64,000 nt of DNA, from contig NC_018866.1 in assembly GCF_000305775.1 (NCBI RefSeq), forward strand, positions 2,375,001-2,439,000. The letters run 5' to 3'. The position numbers and the translations under genes are program-made. The DNA comes from Dehalobacter sp. DCA. GTDB lineage: Bacteria; Bacillota; Desulfitobacteriia; Desulfitobacteriales; Syntrophobotulaceae. The notes under the pieces are model-generated. The model was not told the origin of the DNA and searched no databases. It was given only the letters and a program-made list of their open reading frames with translations. Numbering within the stretch: the first letter of the stretch is position 1; each line of letters opens with the position of its first letter. Below, one piece after another: positions 55,519 through 64,000 of this stretch.

Positions 55519-56856
55519 TTATTTTTTCCAAAATTCTTTTATTGCTTCGGTAACCGTTGCTTTTCCATATCCAAACAAATCGTCAAAGAACCTAAGGACG
55601 GGTCTTGCAGGTGTTCTCGTCCCCAATTTCACGAAGTCATGATGCCATTCATTCGGTTTGTTGTAAGGACATACTTTAATACAGACTCCGCAGTCAGTTC
55701 CGGCCTCTCCCCACTGTTTCAAACATTTATCAGCATTGAGAGCCCATCTTTTCACACCAGCATTGGTGGAAGGTGTTGCCGCTACAAAACTTGGTTCTTT
55801 GTCATGGGATATTGCTTGAGAAGGACAAGCATCTGTACATTTCTTGCAGTTCATGCAAAATTCTTTAACCCCAAAAGTAATCGGCTTGTCAACCGCCAAA
55901 GGCAAATCGGTAAATATTTTGCATAAACGCTGTCTCGGTCCAAATTCCGGAGTGATAAGAATACCTATCCTGCTGAGTTCTCCCAGTCCCGCTTGAATCG
56001 CCATAGGAACACTTAAAGCAGTATCATTGCCGCAAGGTATGGTTTGGTAACCCAAACTTCTAATAAAATGAGAGAGCTTATTGACCAGAACACCCATATT
56101 GGAATAAATATTTCCGGTAGCAGCTAGTTCAAGAGAAGTGGGAGCAGCTTCAAAAGCTTGGTAATCCATTTCTAGTGCCAGTATAATTGCATTAGTAGGT
56201 TGAAACGGGAACACATTCGGAACGCTGTCCAGCTTTTGCATATCAAATACTTTTGAAAATACCCATCTTTCGTCATACGGAGTAATCCCAACCAGGCTTG
56301 CACCAAAGAATTTTGCAGCCCTTTTGACAGCTTCACTTGCTGCTTCTGGGCTCTCAAATTTATATTGATTAGGATTCACTTTGCCACTAACTTGTGAGGG
56401 CTTCCATTCATAGAGTCCCTGACTGGCAAAACCCGGTGCATGATAACCATTGAGACCGTCTTCTACACCCCAGGCGCCCGCTACCATCGCTTCTTCAAGT
56501 CTGCCATAGCCCTCGCCGGTGTTTATCGGTATCGTTTGCATATGCTTTCCGAAATACGTCTCAAATGAAGTCTTGACTGCAGGATCTCCCATCATAGCGC
56601 GAAAAATAACACCTTTTTTCTGATCATAACGCTGGTAATCACTGGAAATTTCTACCGGCATTGTATCATGCTGTACGACCTCTGCAGCATTGGCTATGCT
56701 GCCGTCGTAACCCAACAAAGCTGCACCTGCAGCCCCGGCCCCTATTCCGATTGAGGTTTTTAAGAAACCCCGTCTGCTAAATTTTTGGGACAAGGCCTTT
56801 TCTTGTTTTGTACTTTCTTGCGTTGTGCTTTTAGTTTTTTCGTTACCCAAATCCAT
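55519..56856 (-). CDS. rdhA: Reductive dehalogenase catalytic subunit, A-B-C type (RdhA6)
   Basis: 445 aa with Tat signal FSRRGFLKTSIGIGAGAAG and a longer leader before it (Lys/Gln/Thr-rich). Cluster motifs are CMNCKKCTDACP and CGVCIKVCPYNK. It is a paralogue of RdhA4 and RdhA5. GGGAGGAGATGTACT precedes the ATG. An IS3 element sits 83 bp upstream, between this gene and its presumed regulator at 58314. Confidence 0.95.
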   Translation of the reverse strand: MDLGNEKTKSTTQESTKQEKALSQKFSRRGFLKTSIGIGAGAAGAALLGYDGSIANAAEVVQHDTMPVEISSDYQRYDQKKGVIFRAMMGDPAVKTSFETYFGKHMQTIPINTGEGYGRLEEAMVAGAWGVEDGLNGYHAPGFASQGLYEWKPSQVSGKVNPNQYKFESPEAASEAVKRAAKFFGASLVGITPYDERWVFSKVFDMQKLDSVPNVFPFQPTNAIILALEMDYQAFEAAPTSLELAATGNIYSNMGVLVNKLSHFIRSLGYQTIPCGNDTALSVPMAIQAGLGELSRIGILITPEFGPRQRLCKIFTDLPLAVDKPITFGVKEFCMNCKKCTDACPSQAISHDKEPSFVAATPSTNAGVKRWALNADKCLKQWGEAGTDCGVCIKVCPYNKPNEWHHDFVKLGTRTPARPVLRFFDDLFGYGKATVTEAIKEFWKK

Positions 56857-56990
56857 AGTACATCTCCTCCCTAAAATATTTCTATGAATAAACTATCACT
56901 TCTCAAAATTAATAGTAGAAGTCCTGACCTAGATCACGTTTGATAGACACAGAGAATACCCCTATAATCAAAATAACGGAGGTATTCAAA

Positions 56991-57272
56991 ATGGCTTACG
57001 ACAAAGAGTACAAAGAGTTGGTTGTCAAGAGGATCATAAACAAGGAAACAACGATCAGAGAAATGGCAACAGAGCTAGGCGTGCATTACACAACAGTGCG
57101 CGACTGGGTCAGACAATATAAGCAACATGGAGACGAGTCCTTCCCAGGCAAGGGCAAACTGCGTCCCGAGGATGAGGAGATCATAAAGCTCCGCAAAGAA
57201 TTACTTGATCTTAAAGAGGAAAACGCAATCCTAAAAAAAGCGGCGGCCTACTTCGCGAAAAATCAGAAATAA
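56991..57272 (+). CDS. IS3-family transposase OrfA
   Basis: 93 aa with a helix-turn-helix ([20 protein letters not shown]) and a C-terminal leucine-rich coil ([20 protein letters not shown]). GGAGGTATTCAAA precedes the ATG at 56991. A run of seven A followed by G (near 57234-57241) within ILKKAAA is a typical -1 slippage site for making the OrfAB fusion. Confidence 0.9.
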   Translation: MAYDKEYKELVVKRIINKETTIREMATELGVHYTTVRDWVRQYKQHGDESFPGKGKLRPEDEEIIKLRKELLDLKEENAILKKAAAYFAKNQK

Positions 57273-57322
57273 AGAAGTTCAAATTTATTTATGAACATCG
57301 CTCCGTATTTCGGATTGCGAAG

Positions 57323-58123
57323 ATGTGTCAGGCCTTAAACGTATCAAGGAGCGGTTATTACGCTTTTCTAAAAAGACCGCCCAGCGCCAGAGCCGAAAGA
57401 AAAGCTGCGCTGCTGAAAACCGTTACAAGCCTCTTTTACAAATACAAGCGCATCTATGGTGCGACCAGAATAACCAAAGAGCTGCCTCAAGAGCAATTGG
57501 CCTGCAAGACAACAGTTGCCAAAGTGATGCGGGAGAACGGCCTTCGTTCAAAGGTGATTAAGAAATACAAAGCAACCACAAACTCACGTCACAACTTGCC
57601 AGTTGCTGAAAATATACTTAACCGTGAGTTCACTGCATCCCGTCGCAATGAAAAATGGGTTTCAGACATCACGTACATTGCTACGGATGAGGGCTGGCTC
57701 TATCTGGCAGGGATTCTGGATCTTTACGACCGTTCAATTGTCGGTTGGTCAATGGATAGCCGTATGAAAACGTCACTCGTGATATCGGCTCTAAGGAATG
57801 CCATCGGTCGCAAAAAACCTAAAGAAGGTCTCATTTTACATTCAGATCGTGGTGTACAGTATGCCAGTCATAACTACCAGAAACTAATCCAGGAAAAGAA
57901 CTTTGTTTGCAGCATGAGCCGCAAAGGCAACTGTTATGACAATGCCCCAATGGAATCATTCTGGGGTAAGTTGAAAACAGAATGGCTTAATGACATGCAT
58001 TTCAAGACCAGAGATGAAGCAAGATCAGCAGTATTTGAGTACATTGAGCTCTTTTACAATCGCAATCGCATTCATTCTTCCAACGATTACATAGCGCCAT
58101 TAAAGGTGCATGATGCAGCATGA
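57323..58123 (+). CDS. IS3-family transposase OrfB
   Basis: At least 266 aa with an HTH_21-type start ([20 protein letters not shown]) and rve integrase core: [19 protein letters not shown] (Asp), [15 protein letters not shown] (Asp) and [13 protein letters not shown] (Glu). The frame is open upstream to the -1 slippage site in orfA, so the functional product is most likely OrfAB made by frameshifting; 57323 is only the first ATG. Confidence 0.9.
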   Translation: MCQALNVSRSGYYAFLKRPPSARAERKAALLKTVTSLFYKYKRIYGATRITKELPQEQLACKTTVAKVMRENGLRSKVIKKYKATTNSRHNLPVAENILNREFTASRRNEKWVSDITYIATDEGWLYLAGILDLYDRSIVGWSMDSRMKTSLVISALRNAIGRKKPKEGLILHSDRGVQYASHNYQKLIQEKNFVCSMSRKGNCYDNAPMESFWGKLKTEWLNDMHFKTRDEARSAVFEYIELFYNRNRIHSSNDYIAPLKVHDAA

Positions 58124-58198
58124 TTGCGTAATTCAATGAAAACAATAATTATTTAGGGTTTCTCCGTGTCTACCAAACGTAGGCAAGGTCATCCACGC

Positions 58199-58226
58199 TA
58201 CAAATGTAGTCTAGACTACATTTGTA
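58199..58226. promoter_or_regulatory. Perfect 28-bp palindrome upstream of the third regulator
   Basis: TACAAATGTAGTC and its exact complement meet without a loop, with core GTAGTCTAGACTAC (58206-58219). It lies 88 bp before the regulator start and follows the IS3 right end. Related cores occur at 50911 and 53652. It could be an operator for the CRP/FNR-type regulator. Confidence 0.55.
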
Positions 58227-58313
58227 TTTGTTTTAATAAAAGTATAATTAATGTGTGATAATATTTAATATAGGCAGGAAAGTACTATTAAACTATTGGG
58301 GAGTCTGATTTTT

Positions 58314-59006
58314 ATGAAATACTCACCCGTTGAAGAATTCTCAAGAATTTACAAGCTTGATAATTTTTCTAAAACGCTGATTGAAAACGGCAAGGAGTTA
58401 TTCTTCAAAAAAAATACAGTTATTGCCTCTCCTGGAGATATCATGGAAGGATTTTATTTTGTCAAAGAAGGCAGAGTCATTGCTTCGGAATTCTCTCCCA
58501 AAGGAAATGAACGGATCATGTGCATTCTTGAGAAGAGCAGTATTTTCTTAGAATCTAATGTCCTTTTTGATGTTCCGGTCTTTTGTTATTTTAAAACAAC
58601 TGTGGATACCACGCTCATCTTTTTGAAAAAAGAAGTACTTTTGGATTTATTGGCAAAAGACTTAAATGTAACGCTTTTTCTCTTGCAATCCCTTACAAAG
58701 AAATTTTATTCCAATATGAATCATATTGATGAATTGCTCTATCACGATACAGAATGGGGGATGTGCAACCTTTTTTTAACATTAGCCGAAAATTTCGGAG
58801 TTGAAGAAGACACAAAAATCAAGTTAAATATTAAAATCAGCCAGCAGTTTATCAGCAATCTTCTTGGTATAAATCGAATAACGACATTAAGGAATATTAA
58901 AAAGTTAAAAGAATTAATGTTAATCGAGCAGACCAACGGGTATTACTATATCAAAGATATCCAGAAGTTAAGAGACTATCAGACGATGTTACAAGCCCAA
59001 TTATAA
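58314..59006 (+). CDS. CRP/FNR-family regulator, second type (with rdhA6)
   Basis: 230 aa from the ATG at 58314 (GGGGAG upstream); a TTG at 58296 is possible. The beta-roll contains VIASPGDIMEGFYFVKEGRV, and the winged helix contains KISQQFISNLLGINRITTLR. It is a paralogue of the regulators at 46941 and 50982, and all three have LIEQTNGYYYIKD-like C-termini. It is divergent from rdhA6 but is now separated from it by an IS3 element. The effector is unknown. Confidence 0.9.
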   Translation: MKYSPVEEFSRIYKLDNFSKTLIENGKELFFKKNTVIASPGDIMEGFYFVKEGRVIASEFSPKGNERIMCILEKSSIFLESNVLFDVPVFCYFKTTVDTTLIFLKKEVLLDLLAKDLNVTLFLLQSLTKKFYSNMNHIDELLYHDTEWGMCNLFLTLAENFGVEEDTKIKLNIKISQQFISNLLGINRITTLRNIKKLKELMLIEQTNGYYYIKDIQKLRDYQTMLQAQL

Positions 59007-59201
59007 GTCTGATATACTTCGTCGCAATGAAAATGACCTGGGTTGAAAGCCGGTGCCGCACATTTTTTGTTTTCCCACCAGAATATTTAACGAATTCATG
59101 CGGACGAAAGAAGCGTGTCGCACTACGTTTTTCAATAAACGTTTTACAACACGCCCCATTAATCTATCATTTCAATTAAATCTTGTCTCCCAGTTAGGAT
59201 T

Positions 59202-60611
59202 CTAGAATGGCAATTTAGGTGGAATTTTGTTCATTTCCGGCCACTCTAGCCACCATTTATATTGTAAGAGCTGTTCTGTGCCATAGCCAAACATATCGTC
59301 AATCGATTTAAGTAATTTCGCTGATGATTCACCGTGGCTACCAATCCAAGTTCCGGCCTGATGGAACCAGGAATCCTCCTTGGAGTTCCAAGGGCAGACC
59401 TTCATGCATACTCCACAGCAATTACCTTCTTCATTTTCCGCCCGGAAGGCAGCGCACTTTCTCATATCGCTGTTCCAGCGCAAGTATCCGTTATATTCCA
59501 CAGGATCAGCATCTTGTGAGATTGCTTGGGCCGGACAGTTATCTGCACACTTTTTACATACTCTGCAGAAATCCAGCAACCCAAAATCAATTGGCTTATC
59601 GGGAGCAAGCGGCAAATCCGTAAGAACGGCAGAAGCTTTATGACGGAATCCCCACTTGGGATGAATTGAACTGTCACCGGTACGGGATAACTCTCCCAAC
59701 CCTGATGCAATAAGAGCAGGCGGGAATGGAAGATAGGAATTCATAGCATGGCATGCCCTGGCATTATAACCAAGGTTCCGGATGTATGCAGCCAGGACGA
59801 CGGAAGTACATGCGTTTGAGTGATAACACTTGTAGGACATCGAACCACTTATTGAGTCAAACCCAGTGCTGGCTAACATAGTCTCCATACCTTGGTCAAT
59901 AATAAACGTGATTACGTAAGGTAGGTATTCACTCTTCTCCACCGGACGGGTACATTGTTCTACAGGTTTTGAATACAAACCTAAAACGTCTATGATATGG
60001 TCAGAGTAGTATGCATATTCCGGCATCTTACCAATACCCACATCATCTACCCGCAGAAAATAGGCAAGATCTTTAATATGTTGCGACATCTGCTCAGGAT
60101 CGGGAATCTCCAACTTCTGCAGGATAGGCTTCCCATAAACAGCATCGTCCGAAGCAACGAAAAATGACCCAAAGTTAAGGGCATTAATCAACGGATACCT
60201 TGTCGTTAAGTACGCGAACGCCCGTTGTGCCTTGTCCCCGAGTATACCTCTTGCATCCAGGAACCACCCACTATCCGCCTCATTGAAATTTTTAATCTTT
60301 CCAACTATTTGAGTAGTTCCCAACCACTCGTTGTTATTTTCCACATAGTTTATTTTAGCACTGCCCAGATCATGCACTGGATGCAGTTTAGACCATTGTC
60401 CCTTCGGTGCCGGAGTATACTGCAAACCGTTACTGCCACTTGAACTTGCAACCTTGTTTGGGTCAATATACAGAATATTACCATCCGTCGCTTTTGCTAT
60501 CTTGGCAGGGGCTTTCAGTGCACCAACGACCCCTAGGACTGTGGCTGCAGCGCCAGCTCTTAAAAAACTTCTTCGGTTGATCTGAAACTTTTTCCCTTGT
60601 TCGTTATCCAT
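59202..60611 (-). CDS. rdhA: Reductive dehalogenase catalytic subunit, CprA-like (RdhA7)
   Basis: 469 aa with Tat signal [17 protein letters not shown]; cluster motifs [12 protein letters not shown] and [13 protein letters not shown]. The part after the signal carries an insert ([20 protein letters not shown]) absent from RdhA1-3. The core [20 protein letters not shown] has Ser in place of the usual Cys after GD. GAGGTGAAAAAGAA precedes a clear ATG, which helps to set the starts of the other CprA-like genes. It follows rdhB7 by 17 bp. Confidence 0.95.
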   Translation of the reverse strand: MDNEQGKKFQINRRSFLRAGAAATVLGVVGALKAPAKIAKATDGNILYIDPNKVASSSGSNGLQYTPAPKGQWSKLHPVHDLGSAKINYVENNNEWLGTTQIVGKIKNFNEADSGWFLDARGILGDKAQRAFAYLTTRYPLINALNFGSFFVASDDAVYGKPILQKLEIPDPEQMSQHIKDLAYFLRVDDVGIGKMPEYAYYSDHIIDVLGLYSKPVEQCTRPVEKSEYLPYVITFIIDQGMETMLASTGFDSISGSMSYKCYHSNACTSVVLAAYIRNLGYNARACHAMNSYLPFPPALIASGLGELSRTGDSSIHPKWGFRHKASAVLTDLPLAPDKPIDFGLLDFCRVCKKCADNCPAQAISQDADPVEYNGYLRWNSDMRKCAAFRAENEEGNCCGVCMKVCPWNSKEDSWFHQAGTWIGSHGESSAKLLKSIDDMFGYGTEQLLQYKWWLEWPEMNKIPPKLPF

Positions 60612-60628
60612 TTCTTTTTCACCTCTTT

Positions 60629-60949
60629 TTAAGCCTGTTCAGTACTGATTTTTTTTGTTTTTCCTACAGTGATGAATCCCAACAAACGTGCCAGAACAAT
60701 AGCAAGTACGACGGATATTCCCAAAAACAGGAATATTGCAGTACTTGTTGCTTTAACATGTCCTACGGACGCATTGATGTAAATAAAGGATATTCCCATC
60801 CAAGTAATGGCGTACCAAATAACATACAAGCCCCAGTTAAGAACTGTCTTCCACATTTGTTCCCGTTTGGCACGAGGTTTAATAAAAAGAATTCCGGCCA
60901 AAAATAATACGCCTGCGAGAAAGATTAAAAATGTAGCCATCATCTTCAC
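60629..60949 (-). CDS. rdhB: Reductive dehalogenase membrane anchor (RdhB7)
   Basis: 106 aa, three helices, same type as RdhB1 and RdhB3 ([20 protein letters not shown] shared) with a diverged C-terminus ([12 protein letters not shown]). It heads rdhB7-A7. GGGAGG precedes the ATG. No good copy of the 18-bp dehalobox was seen in the 60950-61130 region, although a TATAAT hexamer lies at about 61000. Confidence 0.9.
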   Translation of the reverse strand: MKMMATFLIFLAGVLFLAGILFIKPRAKREQMWKTVLNWGLYVIWYAITWMGISFIYINASVGHVKATSTAIFLFLGISVVLAIVLARLLGFITVGKTKKISTEQA

Positions 60950-61130
60950 CTCCCTTCTGATAATTCAGTTATTCTTTTATTTAATAACTGTGAGTTCATT
61001 ATAAATAATAATTTTTTGTAAATTTATAACGTATAGCAATCATTAGTTGGCTTCTCCTGATAAAGTCAGTGTTTTTTACAAAATAAAAGGCGCCCCCATT
61101 TACCGCCCAGTTAAGAGCCATTTATGGCGC

Positions 61131-61167
61131 ATAAAAAAGAGAACTGAGACATCACGTTCCAGTTCTC
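61131..61167 (-). terminator. Terminator after cprK2
   Basis: GAGAACTG and CAGTTCTC form a stem followed on the minus strand by TTTTTTAT. It lies 130 bp past the stop of the CprK-like gene and ahead of the rdhB7 promoter region. The rest of 60950-61296 holds no gene that I can see. Confidence 0.75.
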
Positions 61168-61296
61168 GTATTCCTCCGACAAAGACAAAGGTAATGTAAC
61201 TGCCATTTGCCGTTGTCATGTTTTTTCAATCACAGTAATGAGATCAGGAGGCAAGGGTTTGAGTAATTGTATGTAGGACAAATTGCTAAACTTCTT

Positions 61297-62007
61297 TTAA
61301 TAAATATTCCTATAAAAAAAGTTATCATTGCTTAATTCTTGTAATTTATCCGGATCATAAATAATAATTTTGTTTTTTATTTTTTCCACAATTTTTTGTT
61401 TCTTTAAATACCCTAAGACTCTGCAGACAGTAACATAATGTGCTCCTGTTATTTGCGAAATAAATTTCAAGGATAAATTTATACAGATTTCATAAGAATC
61501 TCCTACTAATATGCCGTTACTCAAATAAACTTCATGCAGCAATCTTAAAATTCTATTGGTTGGATTGTAATAAGTCAATTCCAAATTTTGTTTCGTACAA
61601 AAACGCACCTTTGAAATAAAACTTTTTATAATTTCAAAAATGATTGCGTTATCTTGACTAAATATTGTACTGAGTTGCTCCTCAGAAAAATAACACACTT
61701 TACTTTTTTGTGTTGCAACTATATAAATATTATCGTTATCCATATGATACATACGAGCACAAATAATTCCATTTTCACCGGTATAATAGATCAATTTCTC
61801 CTTTTCCTCATCCGCTAGCACGCTAACGCTTATCCTTCCAGAAAGCACATAAATCAGCATATAATTCTCGTCGTCCGGAAAGACAATCGTACTGCCTTTG
61901 GCATAGGTTTTTACTGTCCCCATATGAGTAAAATCTTTCAGTTTTTCAACTGGATAGAAAGTATCTGGAATAGACCTTAACCCCTCTTTTTCAAAACTAT
62001 ATTCCAT
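61297..62007 (-). CDS. cprK: CprK-like CRP/FNR activator (RdhK, copy 2)
   Basis: 236 aa, a paralogue of the protein at 40129-40842: SIPDTFYPVEKLKDFTHMG, YYNPTNRILRLLHEVYLSNG and the recognition helix GAHYVTVCRVLGYL. The recognition residues are nearly those of CprK1, so both could bind the same box. There is no Cys near the N-terminus, so redox control as in CprK of Desulfitobacterium hafniense is unlikely; a Cys is present inside the recognition helix instead. It lies upstream of rdhB7-A7 in the same direction. Confidence 0.92.
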   Translation of the reverse strand: MEYSFEKEGLRSIPDTFYPVEKLKDFTHMGTVKTYAKGSTIVFPDDENYMLIYVLSGRISVSVLADEEKEKLIYYTGENGIICARMYHMDNDNIYIVATQKSKVCYFSEEQLSTIFSQDNAIIFEIIKSFISKVRFCTKQNLELTYYNPTNRILRLLHEVYLSNGILVGDSYEICINLSLKFISQITGAHYVTVCRVLGYLKKQKIVEKIKNKIIIYDPDKLQELSNDNFFYRNIY

Positions 62008-62345
62008 ACTTTTCCTCCATCCTGGTAATTTAGTACCATTACAAATCTCTCTGACACCTCATGAAAGTCAGGTGGCGTTTTTCTAATCACTATTCTGAAA
62101 AGTAATAAATATTTTCGTAATATGATAAGTATTTTGATTGATTAAGTATAACATAATTGCCATATGATAATAACTAATATTCTATCGTATTTTTTCAAAA
62201 TGAAAACTGCGTTTTGTATTCTGCAAAACCTTCTATGGTAGTAGTATTTCCTTTTGTACTTTTTCTAAGATAATTTTATGTTTGAAGTTTTATTTGCTGA
62301 AGAATGTCATTAATATGTCTTGCCGTATTTAAGGTAGCACTATTA

Positions 62346-62375
62346 AAAAGAACGCCTAAAAAGACGTTCTTTTAT
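62346..62375 (-). terminator. Terminator after the YccF gene
   Basis: AAAAGAACG and CGTTCTTTT arms, followed on the minus strand by TTTTTAATAG, about 35 bp past the yccF-like stop. The rest of 62008-62410 is A/T-rich and should hold the cprK2 promoter; I see no gene in it. Confidence 0.7.
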
Positions 62376-62410
62376 TCAACAAACCCAATCAGGATACCAA
62401 TGGAAATGAT

Positions 62411-62779
62411 TTATTTGTCCGCGATTTTTGCCCCAAAGGGAATCAAAGCCAGCTGGGCAAACTTAAAATGCTGGAGCCCAAACGGAATGCCGACGATGGT
62501 GATGCAGAAAATAAGGCCGATAATTAAATGATGTACGGCCAGCTCCCATCCCAGAAAAATCAGCCAGAGAATATTTAAAAGTAATCCCCCCACCCCAAAG
62601 CCGCCAAGAATAACTTCTTTGCCGAATGGCCACAAAACGAGCAGGGATATTTTAAAACACTGCAGGCCAAAAGGAATGCCGACGATTGTGACACATAAAA
62701 CCAAGCCCGCCACAAACCACAGAATTGCTCCGATAATGCCGCCGAATATCAACCAAATCAGATTGCCAATGAAGTTCAT
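62411..62779 (-). CDS. YccF domain membrane protein
   Basis: 122 aa with two copies of the YccF domain (TIVGIPFGLQCFKI and TIVGIPFGLQHFKF) and about four hydrophobic stretches. The function of the family is not known. It is on the same strand as the pentapeptide and RDD genes, 54 bp after the pentapeptide gene, so co-transcription is likely. Confidence 0.88.
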   Translation of the reverse strand: MNFIGNLIWLIFGGIIGAILWFVAGLVLCVTIVGIPFGLQCFKISLLVLWPFGKEVILGGFGVGGLLLNILWLIFLGWELAVHHLIIGLIFCITIVGIPFGLQHFKFAQLALIPFGAKIADK

Positions 62780-62833
62780 CTTTGTTTTCCTCCAATCCGC
62801 ATTGAACGTCTAAGCCTATAGTCTTCGTTCTGC

Positions 62834-63487
62834 TTATTTGATAACAAGTCCGAGCAAACCAGCCAGAGAAACAGCCTGCATCGCATTGACGACAGCTCCG
62901 TTCACGTCGGCAGGGTTGACACCCAGCCCTTCAATATCACAGCTGGTGAAGTCGATGCCTTTCAACTTGGTGAAATTGAATTGCGCCTGCCGGAGATTGG
63001 AATCCGGAAACTCGACTTTCGTAAATGCACAGTTTTTAAAATCCGCGGAAGCGAACTGGCATTGCAGAAAGGATACCTGCTTACAATTCGCATAACTGAA
63101 AAAAGCATATTGGCTATTGCAGTTTTCAAAGGTCACATCCCGCAGCGTGGCTTCACTCAAGTTAATCCCTATCAGCTTACAGTCAATAAATTCGACCCGA
63201 TGCAGGAGGGCTTCACTAAAATCAGCATTGGATAAATCACAATTCTGGAACCGGACATTCATCAGGTCGGCATACCGGAAGATTGCTTCAGTAAACATGA
63301 CTTTTTGGAAGACGACTTGTTTAAACGTGATACGATCCGCTTCAACATGATCGAGCGTGCAGTCGCTTACTTCCACGTAGGAAAACATTGCTTCATCCGT
63401 GATATTCTCTCTTGCCAACGTGGCAGGTTCCAGTTCGTTATCAAATATTGGGCGGGTCGCATAGAATTGATCATTCCGCATTGGCAC
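62834..63487 (-). CDS. Pentapeptide-repeat protein
   Basis: 217 aa built of pentapeptide repeats (A/C-D/N-L/F-x-x), for example NVRFQNCDLSNADFSEALL and LIGINLSEATLRDVTFENCN, which fold as a right-handed beta-helix. Most of the protein from about residue 35 to 195 is repeats; the last 20 residues (AVVNAMQAVSLAGLLGLVIK) are hydrophobic and may touch the membrane. The start overlaps the RDD gene by 17 bp. The role is unknown; some relatives mimic DNA and protect gyrase, but most have no known function. Confidence 0.88.
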   Translation of the reverse strand: MPMRNDQFYATRPIFDNELEPATLARENITDEAMFSYVEVSDCTLDHVEADRITFKQVVFQKVMFTEAIFRYADLMNVRFQNCDLSNADFSEALLHRVEFIDCKLIGINLSEATLRDVTFENCNSQYAFFSYANCKQVSFLQCQFASADFKNCAFTKVEFPDSNLRQAQFNFTKLKGIDFTSCDIEGLGVNPADVNGAVVNAMQAVSLAGLLGLVIK

Positions 63488-63986
63488 TCAGTGCTACCGG
63501 GATCTGAACCCATTTGCCCCTCTTTTTATCCCCTGCATAAACAACATAGGTATCGCCGATGATATCAGTCAAGGCCTGTTTCCGGGGATGAAACGCGCAA
63601 ATCAAATAACCCAGATAGGTGCCGAGCAGCTGTGCCAGTGTTCTCCCGACGACTTCCCGCATGGTGACTGCAGACCAACTGAGCGGGCTGCCATCTTTGC
63701 TTACAACTTTTATTCCCATGATCATTTTCCCGAGTGTTTGTCCGAAATACATCGTCAGCAAAACGAAATATATACTTCCCCAGATGCCTGGAAAGAGTGC
63801 ATTGATTAGAAAAAATGATTTGATGGTTGTCGTTTCAAGACCTGCCGGCCATATGACCCGGAAAAATATCTGACTGCTCATCGCAATGACTGCCAGATCA
63901 ATGATAAAGGCCCAGAATCGGGTCCAAAAACCAACGATTCTTAAATCTACAACATTGACACTTTCCACTGTATTTGAACTTTCCAC
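63471..63986 (-). CDS. RDD family membrane protein (start may lie beyond the window)
   Basis: 171 aa from a GTG at 63986; the frame stays open to the window edge, so the start is uncertain. The RDD signature is seen: RIVGFWTRFWAFIIDLAVIA with Arg and Asp in helix 1, then MYFGQTLGKMIMGIKVV and the REVVGRTLAQLLGTYLGYLI block. It is an integral membrane protein of poorly known role. Its stop overlaps the pentapeptide-repeat gene. Confidence 0.88.
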   Translation of the reverse strand: MESSNTVESVNVVDLRIVGFWTRFWAFIIDLAVIAMSSQIFFRVIWPAGLETTTIKSFFLINALFPGIWGSIYFVLLTMYFGQTLGKMIMGIKVVSKDGSPLSWSAVTMREVVGRTLAQLLGTYLGYLICAFHPRKQALTDIIGDTYVVYAGDKKRGKWVQIPVALSANAE

Positions 63987-64000
63987 TGTCTGATCACCGC

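Larger units (their letters stand above)
56940..58176 (+). mobile_element. IS3-family insertion sequence
   Basis: About 1237 bp with inverted ends TTGATAGACACAGAGAA and TTGGTAGACACGGAGAA (the second read inward from the right) and a 4-bp direct ACGT on both sides (56936-56939, 58177-58180). It carries orfA and orfB in the usual IS3 order. Confidence 0.88.

Noticed and set aside
60950-61080. Dehalobox upstream of rdhB7
   Set aside because: A TATAAT is present, but the sequence at the expected -41.5 position (around GCTATACGTTATAA) is too far from the palindrome seen at the other promoters; the AGTTATT/AATAACT pair near 60966-60990 has a long spacer and lies after the likely start.
1-64000. 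CRISPR array, tRNA or rRNA genes
   Set aside because: No regularly spaced short repeats, cloverleaf sequences or rRNA-like stretches were found on reading through.

Overview
The window looks like a chromosomal segment of a low-to-mid G+C, spore-forming, strictly anaerobic clostridium of the Peptococcaceae that respires organohalides; Dehalobacter is the best guess and Desulfitobacterium the next. The reasons are seven reductive dehalogenase catalytic genes (rdhA), their membrane anchors (rdhB), PceC-like flavoproteins (rdhC), CprK-type regulators, a Tat/ApbE maturation block and a GerA/B/C germination operon. The genus call is inference from gene content.

Layout. 1-3.4 kb: chemotaxis cheW (cut by the window edge), cheA, cheY and a TetR regulator, all on the minus strand. 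3.7-4.0 kb: a HesB-like gene with an in-frame UGA that is best read as selenocysteine. 4.1-7.4 kb: a Gx-type membrane protein divergent from an ECF transporter module (ecfT, ecfA1, ecfA2). 7.4-10.4 kb: an island with an IS1182-type end and transposase remnant, a fused type IIB topoisomerase-like gene (B-type ATPase then Spo11/TopoVI-A), a structured repeat and a truncated response regulator. 10.8-14.7 kb: gerA-gerB-gerC. 14.7-19.9 kb: carA and a carB fused to a DapF-like domain that lacks both catalytic cysteines. 20.2-23.1 kb: three glycosyltransferase-like genes. 23.1-27.0 kb: ABC-2 exporter and dinB.

27.2-62.0 kb is an organohalide-respiration island, nearly all on the minus strand. Two types of rdh unit alternate. 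The CprA-like type has B-before-A order (rdhB1-A1; rdhB3-A3-A2; rdhB7-A7) and goes with two CprK-like regulators. Two of its promoters carry an 18-bp palindrome centred at -41.5 from a predicted start, and a third such site lies in front of cprK1. The A-B-C type (rdhA4-B4-C4, A5-B5-C5, A6-B6-C6) is followed each time by an unlisted 35-codon membrane-peptide gene that overlaps rdhC by ATGA. This type goes with a second, distinct CRP/FNR family, one member of which is broken by an insertion sequence. Tat genes export the RdhA proteins; ApbE could flavinylate RdhC. A corrinoid protein and an MtaA-like methyltransferase sit between the rdh units and are separated by an IS1634-type element flanked by identical 505-bp direct repeats. 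Four insertion sequences and several gene remnants show that the island is still rearranging.

62.4-64.0 kb: YccF, pentapeptide-repeat and RDD membrane proteins. I saw no tRNA, rRNA or CRISPR array.
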